Shown: positions 35,606 to 44,952 of the stretch, piece after piece | Position numbering within the stretch: position 1 is the stretch's first letter | Layout: each line of letters opens with the position of its first letter | NCBI GenBank assembly: GCA_020636435.1 | Contig: JACJXX010000002.1 | Coordinates: 4,030,001 to 4,094,000, forward strand | Direction: 5' to 3' | DNA: 64,000 bases | Source: Lewinellaceae bacterium | Lineage (GTDB): Bacteria; Bacteroidota; Bacteroidia; Chitinophagales; Saprospiraceae | Made by a program: the position numbers and the translations under genes | Notes under the pieces: model-generated | Databases searched by the model: none | The model's input: only the letters and a program-made list of their open reading frames with translations | What the model was told of the DNA's origin: nothing

Positions 35606-36995
35606 AATTCAATATTTCGCTCAAAAGAGCCCGGAATGAAACGGACTGATACATGCCTTGCGCATCGTGCCCTACGCCGACGACGACGACCTTTCGGCTG
35701 CGGTGAACCCCGCCGTGATTGGCCTCCATCAACGAATAGATATGCTCTCCCCGCCTGAAGCGGTTGGCCCCCAGGAGCACGGCCTCGCAATCGGCCGTAT
35801 TGAGCGTTCCGGTAGTGCTGGTATCCAGGGTGCCCAGGAGGTAGACTACCTGGCGCTCGATGACCTGTTGGTCGACAACGCTCTCGCCAATACCGTTGAG
35901 GTAATCCGGCGGGTTGACAAAGCCCAAAGGCCAGCGGTTGAAGGCCGGGCAGCCGGTTGGCGCCACAAACTGGCCGGCGCTCTCATCATAACGCACATCG
36001 TCCGGATAGTAGAAATACTGGCTATTCGCAACGATGTAATGGAATGCAATTCCGGGATAAAGGCCTTCGGCTTTATTGGCGGCTGCATAAGCCTGCGCAA
36101 ACAAGGCGCCGGATGAATGCCCGGTTATCACTACTTTTTCCAGGGCCGGAAAATGGCTCTTATCCGCCAGTTGAGCAAGCATCTGATCCATCACCTCAAA
36201 AGAACTGATGCCGCTGGCATCGCCGGAGTTCTGCCCTTCCCGCCAGTTGGATGTGCTCCAGTACAGCTCGCCGGCGCCGGCATCGGCATCGCTTTTGAAA
36301 AAGGGCGCCATCAGGATGGTGTTGCCATCCAGGCCTTCATTGCGCAGGGTGGCCATCATATAGGTGAAATAATTGCCCGCATCCCGGTTTTGGCCATGGG
36401 TGACGACGACGGCGTATTTAAGCTTCTCCCAGCGGGCATTTTCCTGATAGGCGGGATAACTGCTGTAAAAATCAAAATTGCCGGCCGCTCCCGCACCGTT
36501 GGAGATGACGGCGGTTTGCAAACAAGCATCGGTGGCGGCGATACAGGGCTCCGTTTCCGTGATGGTTCCCCCGTCTACGGTAGTAAAGTTAATGGACACT
36601 TCCTTGTCCAGCACTTCGCCGTTTTGCCCCAGGGCGCCCCTGGCTACTTTCAAAGCATAAACCGTATGGAATGCCAGCCCGCTGGCCGATACGATTGCTT
36701 TAGAAGTGGCGTTCGCATAACTGAAACCGGGCTGGGCCGCCCCGGAGGCAGCGGACAGCGAAAAAGCAGATTCGAATTGTTCAACATCCAGCGCGGCCGA
36801 AAAAGACAGTTCAAAGACCGCATCTGCCGGCACGTTGATCGTGCCGTCCACCAGGTTGATGCCATTGGCGGTAACGGCCAACAGGGAAAGGGGCCGCTCT
36901 CCAACTTCTTCTTTGCTGCAGGCAGGCAGCAATGCTGCCAAAACAAGCAACTGGAGGGCGGCCCGAAAATAATCGGTAGTGGTTTTGATCATCAT
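35604..36995 (-). CDS. Lipoprotein with Ig-like domain and alpha/beta hydrolase
   Basis: 463 residues. The leader ends LAALLPAC (lipobox, Cys26). Residues about 38-135 form a Big_5-type Ig domain (INVPADAVFELSFSAALDVE, LKVARGALGQNGEVLDKEVS). Residues about 190-460 form an alpha/beta hydrolase: KYAVVVTHGQNRDAGNYFTY, nucleophile elbow VVITGHSSGALFAQAYAAAN, and the late VVVVGVGHDAQGM with the likely catalytic His. It is probably a surface-exposed esterase or peptidase. It shares the Big_5 domain with the next upstream lipoprotein and closes the leftward SusCD run. The stop codon TGA straddles the insertion junction of element B copy 1. Confidence 0.78.
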   Translation of the reverse strand: MMIKTTTDYFRAALQLLVLAALLPACSKEEVGERPLSLLAVTANGINLVDGTINVPADAVFELSFSAALDVEQFESAFSLSAASGAAQPGFSYANATSKAIVSASGLAFHTVYALKVARGALGQNGEVLDKEVSINFTTVDGGTITETEPCIAATDACLQTAVISNGAGAAGNFDFYSSYPAYQENARWEKLKYAVVVTHGQNRDAGNYFTYMMATLRNEGLDGNTILMAPFFKSDADAGAGELYWSTSNWREGQNSGDASGISSFEVMDQMLAQLADKSHFPALEKVVITGHSSGALFAQAYAAANKAEGLYPGIAFHYIVANSQYFYYPDDVRYDESAGQFVAPTGCPAFNRWPLGFVNPPDYLNGIGESVVDQQVIERQVVYLLGTLDTSTTGTLNTADCEAVLLGANRFRRGEHIYSLMEANHGGVHRSRKVVVVGVGHDAQGMYQSVSFRALLSEILN

Positions 36996-37209
36996 GAAAT
37001 TTTAGCGGTTCTCCAATTAAATTAATTCCCAGTGACTAATAGTTACAATTCCCAAACTGCTTTCCGAGCGCCATCCTCTTTGAGTCAGATAAAATGTGCG
37101 CCGTTTGATTTGCATTTGATTTGCGGGTTACAGCATAGCCGCACAACACTACACAGCAGCCATTGCTCCCGTAAGTCAAAAATCAAACGTCAAAAATCCC
37201 AGATTCTCC

Positions 37210-39084
37210 CTAAAAGCCCGTCCCATCCGTCCGCGTTCCCGGCGAAAAGAGCAGGGCGCTGTTGGCGTCAGTGTGCAGGGTGAAATCCCCTTCAATATCA
37301 GGCGACCTCGTCACCGATTGATCCGCTCCAAAATCGAGCCCGGCGCCATCGGTAGCTGTATCAAAGGCAAGAAAAACATTCCCCTGCTCGTCTTTGATGA
37401 CAATCATGTCGCCGGCATTGTTCAGGTTCATATTGCCTGTGGTGGCAACGCCAACCATGGCGCCGCCAAAATCGCCGGAAGGCATGCCACCGCCAAACAG
37501 CACATATACCCCGCCCGGCGGAATGACGGTGCCTGGAGGAAAGATATGCCGGGGCTCGTTGGCAGCCAGCATATCTTCGTCGAAGAGCGTATAGCCGCTC
37601 AGGTCCACTTCCTGGTCGGAATCGTTGACGAACTCGATGAACTCGTCTTCGGATGCGCTGCGCGTGCCGTCGCCGTTCGCGTCTCCCGCATCGCCGGAGG
37701 GCGGGTCAAACAACACCTCGTTGATGAGAAAACCCAGGCCCGGATCGCCGCCGCCGCCGCTGAAATTGGAACCATCGGCTTTCGTTCCCGGAGAAAAGAG
37801 CAGGGCGCTGTTGGCGTCAGTATGCAGCTTGAACCCGCCGTTAATGTCCGGCGACCGCGTTACCGACTGGTCGGAGCCAAAATCGAGCCCGGCACCGTCG
37901 GTGGAAGTATCAAAAGTAAGGAAAATATTCCCCTGCTCGTCTTTGATGATGATCCTGTCGCCGGCATTGTTCAGGTTCATATTGCCCGTCGTGGAAACGC
38001 CAACCAGGGCGCCGCCAAAATCGCCGGAAGGAGAACCACCTCCGAACAACACATATACCCCGCCCGGCGGAATGACGGTGCCTGGAGGAAAGGTATGCCG
38101 GGGCTCGTTGGCAGCCAGCATATCTTCGTCGAAGAGCGTATAGCCGCTCAGGTCCACTTCCTGGCCGGAATCGTTGACAAACTCGATGAACTCGTCTTCG
38201 GAAGCGCTGCGCGTGCCGTCGCCGTTCGCATCGCCGGCATCGCCGGAGGGCGGGTCAAACAACACCTCGTTGATCAGGAAGCCCTGGTCGGGCACGCCGT
38301 CGCCGTTGCTGTCGATATCGTCGTCATTGATGGCGATAGAAATCTCCTGTGGAGTGATCTCAACGGCATTTTCAATGCTGGAAATGGCAATCTCAATGGT
38401 TTCGATGCCTTCAATTTCATTATCCTGGACCCCATCGATGGTTATGGAAGCGCTGGCCTCCCCGGCGGGAATGGCCACTGAGGTGGCGCTGACCGTATAA
38501 TCCAGGCCACCGCCCATAGCGGTTCCCCCGAAGGCAAGCACTACCGTCACGTCCTTATCCAGTGGGTCGCTCAGGGTAGCTGTGACGGTTGCCGTCCCCC
38601 CTGCTTCGTCAATACTGGCAACATCCGCACTCAGGGTGACATTAGCCGGAACAAAGGGCTCGGTGGTAAAACTCAGGGAAAAGGGCTCCTTCAGCTCTTC
38701 TCCGCCGGCGCCCCAGGCGCCCGGGCTCACCGCAACGGTATAAACGGTTTCGTTTTCGAGCGGCGCTGTATTGACGATCGTTACGGTGGAGTTGGTATTG
38801 GAATAGGCCAGGCTGAAACTCGCTGCTCCGGAGGGGCTGGTGAAGGAAAGCGCCGGCTCAAAACTGCCGGTATTGAGGGTATGGGAGAAGATCAGTTCGA
38901 TCTCCACGTCCGTATCGACATCAACGGCGCCGTTTTCGGCTTTGGCGCCATTGATGGTTTTGGACAATACGAAAAGGGTATCGTCCACACTGGTTGCATC
39001 CTCTTTCTTGCAGGAAAGGGCGAAGGCGATCAATATTATGAAAGCCAATCTGGTAAATGTTGCAGCTCGTTGTAAAAGTTTCAT
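37210..39084 (-). CDS. Lipoprotein with Big_5, Calx-beta and two near-identical lamin-tail domains
   Basis: 624 residues. The leader ends LIAFALSCKKED (lipobox). Domains in order: Big_5-like (about 35-130, VDVDTDVEIELIFSHTLNTG), Calx-beta (about 140-255, ASASITIDGVQDNEIEGIET), and two lamin-tail domains (about 265-440 and 450-624). Each of these starts GFLINEVLFDPPSGDAGDAN and contains YTLFDEDMLAANEPRH and FPPGTVIPPGGVYVLFGGG. The two copies are in register at a distance of 549 bp and nearly identical in protein, joined by a Gly-rich linker. Lamin-tail domains in bacteria sit on exported proteins and nucleases, as binding modules. No enzyme domain is present. It probably acts with the SusCD pair. 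Confidence 0.8.
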   Translation of the reverse strand: MKLLQRAATFTRLAFIILIAFALSCKKEDATSVDDTLFVLSKTINGAKAENGAVDVDTDVEIELIFSHTLNTGSFEPALSFTSPSGAASFSLAYSNTNSTVTIVNTAPLENETVYTVAVSPGAWGAGGEELKEPFSLSFTTEPFVPANVTLSADVASIDEAGGTATVTATLSDPLDKDVTVVLAFGGTAMGGGLDYTVSATSVAIPAGEASASITIDGVQDNEIEGIETIEIAISSIENAVEITPQEISIAINDDDIDSNGDGVPDQGFLINEVLFDPPSGDAGDANGDGTRSASEDEFIEFVNDSGQEVDLSGYTLFDEDMLAANEPRHTFPPGTVIPPGGVYVLFGGGSPSGDFGGALVGVSTTGNMNLNNAGDRIIIKDEQGNIFLTFDTSTDGAGLDFGSDQSVTRSPDINGGFKLHTDANSALLFSPGTKADGSNFSGGGGDPGLGFLINEVLFDPPSGDAGDANGDGTRSASEDEFIEFVNDSDQEVDLSGYTLFDEDMLAANEPRHIFPPGTVIPPGGVYVLFGGGMPSGDFGGAMVGVATTGNMNLNNAGDMIVIKDEQGNVFLAFDTATDGAGLDFGADQSVTRSPDIEGDFTLHTDANSALLFSPGTRTDGTGF

Positions 39085-39144
39085 ATTGATGTATTTTAAA
39101 AAGAATCCGCAGGTTCTTTTGTGTTTGCGAATGGGAGGGGCCCG

Positions 39145-40056
39145 TCAGTTTTTTCCCGTGTGTTTTTCAAAGTCAAATTCTTCGACGGCCTGGCGCAGGA
39201 AGGCGCCGTCTTCGGGCAAGACAAACAGCAGGTAGAGTTTCTCGCCGTATCGGTCGGTTGTGGCCAGGCGGTCCGGTATCTCCATTACGGATAAGCCCGT
39301 CAATTTTTTACAAAGAGCCAGGCCGAGCAAGTACGTGCCTACCGGAGTAGGATGTTTGTCGTCAAAAAACAGCTCCAAATCCGGGCGGTTCCGGCGGACG
39401 GATTCCCATAATGGGCCAACCGGCGCCAGGCCTGCATCTACTTCCTGTGCCAATTGTGCGTAGGCCGCTGTAATAGCCGGCTGCATCAACGGGTTGGATT
39501 TGTAGGCCCAGGTCGTAAAATACAGCGGCTGAGCGCCCTTTGACCGGGCCAACTCCGCAAATTTCCGCCCGTATTCCCGGAAGCTCTCCGGTGTTTCCAG
39601 CGCGCTGGTACTATGGTTTTGGAGGACGATATAGTCCCAGCTGCCTTCCTCAATAATGGCCCGGGTATTGGTCCCTTTTTCCCCTTTCCAGTGTTGCTCC
39701 AGGCTGGAGCCCCCCACCGTTGACTGCCGGGGCCGGATGGCAACGCCCTGGCTTTCGGCCATGGCGCTGACCACCTGAGGAAGGTTCCAGAAAAAGGTAA
39801 AGCTGTTGCCGACAAAAAGCACCCGGAGCGTATCTCCCGGCTGGGCCATGCCCAATGCGGGCAAAAGCAGGAGGATGCAGAAGAGGGCGAGGCGCTGAAT
39901 GCCAGGTATGGCCATCCGCCTAAGGCTGGACAGAGATTGCTTGGAGTGTGTACGGTTTACGGGCTTGACGGCGGCTTCGGCGGCGTACGGCGTACGAAGC
40001 CCCACTTGGCTGTACAACGTCAGGCGGGCAGCCCCAGTTATCATTTTTGAGTTCAT
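39145..40056 (-). CDS. SGNH hydrolase-like protein (DUF4886 type), N-terminus altered by a repeat insertion
   Basis: The hydrolase core has the SGNH blocks RVLFVGNSFTFFWNLPQ (Ser), QSTVGGSSLEQHW (Gly), YIVLQNHSTSAL (Asn) and DDKHPTPVGTYL (Asp, His), as in DUF4886 esterase-like proteins. From ATG 40056 the ORF has 303 residues, but residues 9-52 come from a repeat inserted in frame. Removing it gives MNSKMITGIQRLALFCILLL, a good signal peptide running into LPALGMAQPGD. An alternative start, ATG 39915 inside the end of the repeat, also yields a usable signal peptide (MAIPGIQRLALFCILLLLPA). The original ATG follows the SusD stop by a few bases, so operon membership is clear. It is probably a periplasmic or surface carbohydrate esterase. 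Confidence 0.75.
   Translation of the reverse strand: MNSKMITGAARLTLYSQVGLRTPYAAEAAVKPVNRTHSKQSLSSLRRMAIPGIQRLALFCILLLLPALGMAQPGDTLRVLFVGNSFTFFWNLPQVVSAMAESQGVAIRPRQSTVGGSSLEQHWKGEKGTNTRAIIEEGSWDYIVLQNHSTSALETPESFREYGRKFAELARSKGAQPLYFTTWAYKSNPLMQPAITAAYAQLAQEVDAGLAPVGPLWESVRRNRPDLELFFDDKHPTPVGTYLLGLALCKKLTGLSVMEIPDRLATTDRYGEKLYLLFVLPEDGAFLRQAVEEFDFEKHTGKN
39910..40033. mobile_element. Inverted-repeat element family D, copy 1, inserted in frame
   Basis: 124 bp with imperfect terminal inverted repeats of about 24 bp (right end CTGTACAACGTCAGGCG at 40010-40026). It is flanked by CCAGGTAT (39902-39909) and CCAGTTAT (40034-40041), an 8-bp duplication with one mismatch. It is related to the element at 58117-58308; both contain GGACAGAGATTGC and several TACGNNGTACG-like palindromes. 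Element plus duplication is 132 bp, so the host gene's frame is preserved. Confidence 0.75.
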
Positions 40057-40057
40057 A

Positions 40058-41479
40058 TCAGTTGTTTACATCCGTTGGTTGGAACAATCCGGGAATGGGC
40101 GATGGCACATTCGCATTCCGGTCTATCTCGGTCTGCGGGTACAGGAACCGCTGGGGCAATTCGGAGCCGGTATTCGGCTGAACGCGTACTCGTACGCCCG
40201 TATCTTTCTGCGTCCTGCGGGTATCGTTAAAGCCCTCGGTTTGCCCGAAGAAGGTCACGTACCGCTCTTCCAGGATTTCTCTCAGCAGGGCATCGTCGGC
40301 GCTCAGCCCATCCGGGTTTTCCATTCCGCCGGCGGCAAAATCCTCCGGCCCGTAAGGGTCGTACAATAGCTGAGCCGGAACCGCATTAGAGAGGTAGCCG
40401 CCGCCCGCCATGAAAGCCCGGAATTCGTTTAAATGCCCCAGGCCCGTATTAAAGCCCTGGGTTCGAAAGCCGGCTTCGGCCAGGATGAGCAGGTTCTCCT
40501 CAAAGGTCACCAGGGGCGCCGGCGCCGTCTGGGCGGCAAACCCATCGGTTGTATTGGGCTGGATGCCAACGCTGTTGGTTAGAAAGTAAAAGTTGAAGCG
40601 CCCGGTTTCATCGGTTTTGGCGTTGCCCCGGTAGTTGCTGAAGTCGGGGCTGGCAGCCGGGTCGGGATGGATCAGGCTGGCCATAAAATCAGAGGTTACC
40701 AGGTCGGCGCCTCTCACTTCAACGGCAAAAAAGAGGTAACTCAGGTTGGATTCCTCGTTTCCGGTGCCGTGGGGGGCGTACATGGCATTGCTCCTGGCGC
40801 TGATGCCGTTGCCGGCGGCAGTGTAGGCATTGGCGTACTCCCGGGTGTGCATGTAAAAGCGGGCTTTCAGAGTGTAAGCCACCTCTATCCAGGGCGTGGG
40901 AGCGCCATCAAAATAGATATCCGAGCCGCTGGCCGGCCGGCCCGTCCCCGCTTGCAGATTCTGGATGGCCTCATCCAGCAGGGATTGAACTTTGCCGTAT
41001 ACGACCAACTGATCTTCGTACCGGGGGTTTTCTACTTCTATCTTGCCGGCGTCATCGAAGGGTATATCGCCATACAAAGAAGCCGCCGTGCCGAGTATTT
41101 GCGCCTGCAGCACCTGGGTAATCCCTTGGGTGACCCCGCCAACCCCTTCTTCTTCCGCCGCTTTTTGCGTTTCCAGCGCATTGCGGTACGCATCGACATA
41201 GACATCGTACCACAGGCTGTTGAAATCGCTGGTGGTCAGGGAATATTGGCTGAAGCCCTCATGCTGGCGGTCGATGCCGGTGTAATAACCACAGAAAATA
41301 CCCGCTCTTCGGGCGGTTTCTCCGGACTGGACAATAATATTGCCCACCTCTGCTCCGGTCAGTATGTACTGATAGGAGGCGCTGGTGGGGTTGTTCGGGT
41401 CCTGGTTGATCCCATCCACCAGGTTGCCGCAGGAGAAAGCCAGGCTCGCGAGAAAAAATAAGCATATAAGGCGTTTCAT
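40058..41479 (-). CDS. SusD/RagB-like surface lipoprotein (SusD-like_2)
   Basis: 473 residues; the leader ends FLASLAFSC (lipobox, Cys17). The body is the TPR-rich SusD fold: NQDPNNPTSASYQYILTGAE near the start, LGTAASLYGDIPFDDAG near 130, TPWIEVAYTLKARFYMHTRE near 195, FEENLLILAEAGFRTQG near 320 and EERYVTFFGQTEGFNDTRR near 410. It forms the lid of the SusC-type transporter encoded 24 bases upstream and captures the ligand on the outer surface. The ligand, glycan or peptide, cannot be assigned from this pair alone. Confidence 0.93.
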   Translation of the reverse strand: MKRLICLFFLASLAFSCGNLVDGINQDPNNPTSASYQYILTGAEVGNIIVQSGETARRAGIFCGYYTGIDRQHEGFSQYSLTTSDFNSLWYDVYVDAYRNALETQKAAEEEGVGGVTQGITQVLQAQILGTAASLYGDIPFDDAGKIEVENPRYEDQLVVYGKVQSLLDEAIQNLQAGTGRPASGSDIYFDGAPTPWIEVAYTLKARFYMHTREYANAYTAAGNGISARSNAMYAPHGTGNEESNLSYLFFAVEVRGADLVTSDFMASLIHPDPAASPDFSNYRGNAKTDETGRFNFYFLTNSVGIQPNTTDGFAAQTAPAPLVTFEENLLILAEAGFRTQGFNTGLGHLNEFRAFMAGGGYLSNAVPAQLLYDPYGPEDFAAGGMENPDGLSADDALLREILEERYVTFFGQTEGFNDTRRTQKDTGVRVRVQPNTGSELPQRFLYPQTEIDRNANVPSPIPGLFQPTDVNN

Positions 41480-41503
41480 AATTATATCGATTGTGAGTGA
41501 GGA

Positions 41504-44500
41504 TTAAAAATTAAGCATCAGGCTAAAGACGTAAGATTTGGTGCCCGGGTTATTGAAGTATTCTATGCCTCTGGCCACGCTGATGCCCGAGAGGTTGGTG
41601 TCCGGGTCGTTGCCCTCAAATTCGGTCCAGAGGACGAGGTTTCTGCCCGTGGCGGTCAATTCTATAGAACTCAGGCCTGTTTTTCGCGTAAGCCAGGGGG
41701 AGGCCAGCCGGTAGGAAAGGCTCAGCTCCCGCAGGCGGGTCCAGGATCCGTCTTCAATGTACAATTCATCGTTGCCATTGCTGAAGAAGCCGCCGTCGCT
41801 GTTGTACCAGGCCTCGGTCAGGGCAACCGGCCCGGCGCCGAAATCGTAGACATTGCCCCGGAAAGTTTCGCCGATGTTGATGATGTTGCCAGCGTAATCC
41901 ACATAATTGCGGGTGGCGGTTACTTCGTTGCCGGAGTCTTTCCACCTGCCCAGGTCGTATAACACCGACTTGGTGCCGGCGTAGATGTCTGCTCCCTGGT
42001 AGGTCTCAAAAAGAATGGAGAGGGTCAGGTTTTTATACCGAAACCCGGTTGTGAGGGCGCCTTGCCAGTCGGGGTTCGGGTCGCCGATCACGCCTTCTAC
42101 CTCATCCTGAACCGGAAAGCCATTTTCGTCAAATACGATGGAGCCGTCTTCATTCCGCAGGGTGCGGGAGCCCCACAGTACCCCAAGCGGCCGGCCTTCG
42201 ACTGCCCGCGAGTTTACCGCCGCCAGGCCTCCCAGGTTGATCGACTCGACTCCCGCCAGGTCGGTCACTGTATTTTCCACCTGGGTAAAGATGCCGGTGA
42301 CCTCCCAGGAAAAGTCTTTGGTGCGAATCAGCTCGTAGCCCAGGTCCAGCTCAATCCCTTTGTTTTCGATCTCGGCGCCATTGGCGTAGACCTGGCTGTA
42401 GCCTCTTGAGTTGGCGACTGGAAAATCGAGCAGCACGTCTTCGGTCCGGTTGTTAAAATACGTACCGCTGATCGAGAGCCGGTCGTTGAAAAACCGCAGG
42501 TCGGCGCCGATCTCGAATTCCTTTTTCCGCTCGGGGCGCAGGGCGGAGTTGCCCCGGCTGGCGCTGGGCACAAAGCCCCCGTTGCCGTAGAGGCCCAGGT
42601 TGAGGTTTCCGCCGTACTGGTCGGTGAAACTGGGCGAAACGAACACGTTGGAGGTGTTGTAACGGGCCGGCTGCACGCCGACCTCGCCGTAGGACAACCG
42701 CAGTTTTCCAAAGGAAAAAACATCGTTTTCCAACTCCCCGATATTAGAGAACTGCCAGGCCAGGGAGGCTGAAGGGAAGAGGAAGGTATTATCGGAAGCA
42801 TCGCCAAAGGTGGAGGCGGATTCCACCCGCATCGTGCCCGTCAGGTAGAGCATGTCCCAACCGGATAGGCTCAGAGAGGAATACACGCCGGCGGTGCGTT
42901 CGCGCCCCTGAGAGCTCTCCACGGTGACGTTCTCTGGCAGAGCGTTGTCTTTATCCCGCACCACGCTGGCTACATCGGTAAACTGGATGAAATTGGTGGT
43001 AGACACTCCATTGACGATGCGCGACTTGCTGTTGTAATTGAACCCCAGCAGCAGGGTTCCGTCGATGGCGTTCGTCAACTTCCGGTTGGCCCGCGCAATG
43101 TAATCCATATTGAAGATGGTGTTGGTCGCCAGCGACTGGTCATAGTATCCGGAACGGAATGCCCCGGAGGCGGAACCGGGCGTGAAAAATTGATTGCGCT
43201 GTTCGCTGTAGTGGTCGACTCCCACGCGGCTGATCAGATCCAGCCAGGACCAGGGCGAGGCGGTCAGCTCAAAGCTGCTGATAAAGCGGTCGACCTTGGC
43301 TTTGTCCTCCTGTTCATTGATGGTCCAAAGCGGGTTGTTGTAAACAGGCGTATCGTCAGCGCCCAGGGGTTCCCGATAGGAACGGTGGCGGTTGGTCGCC
43401 GGCGAAGCATTGCTGCCGGCAAAATAATCTCCCCGGTAGCCGGCGTTGTCAAAATCGGGAGGAGTACGCAACAAGCCCAGGTATAAGCCGGAAGAACTGG
43501 CGCCCTTTTGGATGCGGTTGGATCCGGTGCGGGAATAACTGGCGGTAGTCCTCAACTTTAAATGATCCGACAACAGGTGCCGGACATTAAAACGGGCCGT
43601 CGTCCTCCGGTAATCCGAATTATTGATGATGATGCCTTGCTGATCGAGGTCGCTGAGGCTAAAGAAGATGGTGCTCCGGTCGTTGCCGCCACTCAGGCTA
43701 AGGTTGTTCTCCAGATAGTGCCCGTTGCTGAAAATCTGGTCGAAATTGGAGTCATCGTAGATTGTTTGGTCGTTTTTGGCCACGATCGGATAATAGGTAA
43801 CCCCATTCTGATCGACAAAAAAGCCGCCGGAGGTATTCAGCTCGTCGGGCCCGCCGGAACGCTCCGGAATCTTATCGCCCCAGGAATCCCGGGCGCGCTG
43901 GTCGTAAACGCCATTATCGCCCTGCCCGAATGTGGTTTGCAACGGGTACTTCAGGTTGATTTGATCAATGGAGTAGGTAGATTTGAGGGATACCTTCAGT
44001 TTGCTGGCGAATTTCCCGCTTTTGGTCGTGATCAGGATCACGCCGCCCAGGGCCTGGGTGCCGTACAACGCCGCAGCCGAGGCCCCCTTCAATACCGAAA
44101 CGCTTTCGATATCATTGGGATTGATGTCGTTCAGCCTGGATTCCTGGTTGGCGCCGCCGCTGTCGCTGTTGCCGCGCACGTCGTTGCTGATGGGCACTCC
44201 ATCCAGGATGATGAGGGGCTGGTTATCGCGGGTAATGGTGGAAATGCCCCGGATTTGAATGTAAGCGCCGGCTCCCGGGTCTCCCGAGTTGCGGCTGATG
44301 CGCAGGCCCGATGATTTCCCCGAGAGGGCATTCAGGATGGTGGCTTCTCCGGAATTGACCAGGGTTTCGCCTCCCACATTAGAACTGGCGTAACCCAGTT
44401 CGTCTTTGTTTTCCTCAAACCCGAGGGCGGTAACCACCACCTCTTCCAGCAGGCTGGCATCTTCCTGCATGGTAACGTCAATGGCCGTCCTCGCGCCCGG

Positions 44501-44752
44501 CCGGACCGTCACCGCCTGGAGCCCCACATAGCTGAACGTCAGCGCCGGGTCCTCTGTGGTCAAAGTGATCGAATACCGGCCGTCCAGGTCCGTTATGGCG
44601 CCATTCGACGTGCCCTGTTCAAGGATGGAAACGCCGATCAAGGGCTCTCCGTTTTCGTCGCTCACTTGTCCGGAGACAACTTTTTGAGCGTAGGCCTCCT
44701 GGCTGAAAAATGCCAGCAAGGCGATCAGTAGGCATAGTATAGGTTTTTGCAT
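41504..44752 (-). CDS. SusC/RagA family TonB-linked outer membrane protein
   Basis: 1,082 residues with a signal peptide ending FFSQEAYAQ. A carboxypeptidase-regulatory-like domain (VSGQVSDENGEPLIGVSILE) comes first, then the plug with EEVVVTALGFE, LNALSGKSSGLRISRNSGDP and QPLIILDGVPI. A TonB-dependent beta barrel makes up the rest, ending in aromatic YVFSLMLNF. It imports the SusD-bound ligand across the outer membrane using TonB energy. It starts 39 bases from the family B element copy 2, which separates it from the DASS transporter gene on the same strand and may have displaced upstream control sequence. Confidence 0.95.
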   Translation of the reverse strand: MQKPILCLLIALLAFFSQEAYAQKVVSGQVSDENGEPLIGVSILEQGTSNGAITDLDGRYSITLTTEDPALTFSYVGLQAVTVRPGARTAIDVTMQEDASLLEEVVVTALGFEENKDELGYASSNVGGETLVNSGEATILNALSGKSSGLRISRNSGDPGAGAYIQIRGISTITRDNQPLIILDGVPISNDVRGNSDSGGANQESRLNDINPNDIESVSVLKGASAAALYGTQALGGVILITTKSGKFASKLKVSLKSTYSIDQINLKYPLQTTFGQGDNGVYDQRARDSWGDKIPERSGGPDELNTSGGFFVDQNGVTYYPIVAKNDQTIYDDSNFDQIFSNGHYLENNLSLSGGNDRSTIFFSLSDLDQQGIIINNSDYRRTTARFNVRHLLSDHLKLRTTASYSRTGSNRIQKGASSSGLYLGLLRTPPDFDNAGYRGDYFAGSNASPATNRHRSYREPLGADDTPVYNNPLWTINEQEDKAKVDRFISSFELTASPWSWLDLISRVGVDHYSEQRNQFFTPGSASGAFRSGYYDQSLATNTIFNMDYIARANRKLTNAIDGTLLLGFNYNSKSRIVNGVSTTNFIQFTDVASVVRDKDNALPENVTVESSQGRERTAGVYSSLSLSGWDMLYLTGTMRVESASTFGDASDNTFLFPSASLAWQFSNIGELENDVFSFGKLRLSYGEVGVQPARYNTSNVFVSPSFTDQYGGNLNLGLYGNGGFVPSASRGNSALRPERKKEFEIGADLRFFNDRLSISGTYFNNRTEDVLLDFPVANSRGYSQVYANGAEIENKGIELDLGYELIRTKDFSWEVTGIFTQVENTVTDLAGVESINLGGLAAVNSRAVEGRPLGVLWGSRTLRNEDGSIVFDENGFPVQDEVEGVIGDPNPDWQGALTTGFRYKNLTLSILFETYQGADIYAGTKSVLYDLGRWKDSGNEVTATRNYVDYAGNIINIGETFRGNVYDFGAGPVALTEAWYNSDGGFFSNGNDELYIEDGSWTRLRELSLSYRLASPWLTRKTGLSSIELTATGRNLVLWTEFEGNDPDTNLSGISVARGIEYFNNPGTKSYVFSLMLNF

Positions 44753-44790
44753 AATCCAGAACTTTTATTGCAGTTAGCAGTGATTCATTT

Positions 44791-44949
44791 GAGTGCGTGA
44801 CATATTCGCGGGTTTTAAGGCAGTCGTCTGACGACTTTGAGTCGCCTGACGACTTTCGACTTCGATTTGAGTCGTCTGACGACTTTGAGTCGTCTGACGA
44901 CTTTCGACTTCGATTGCCCTGCCGCAACCCGCTTTTTTGTCACGCACTC
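44791..44949. mobile_element. Small inverted-repeat element family B, copy 2, with 9-bp target duplication
   Basis: 159 bp with the same GAGTGCGTGAC ends as copy 1, in the opposite orientation. It is flanked by the direct repeat GATTCATTT at 44782-44790 and 44950-44958. It is 48 bp longer than copy 1 because an internal block carrying two AGTCGTCTGACGACT palindromes is duplicated in tandem. The insertion lies directly after the stop codon of the leftward DASS gene and 39 bases before the SusC start. Confidence 0.9.
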
Positions 44950-44952
44950 GAT

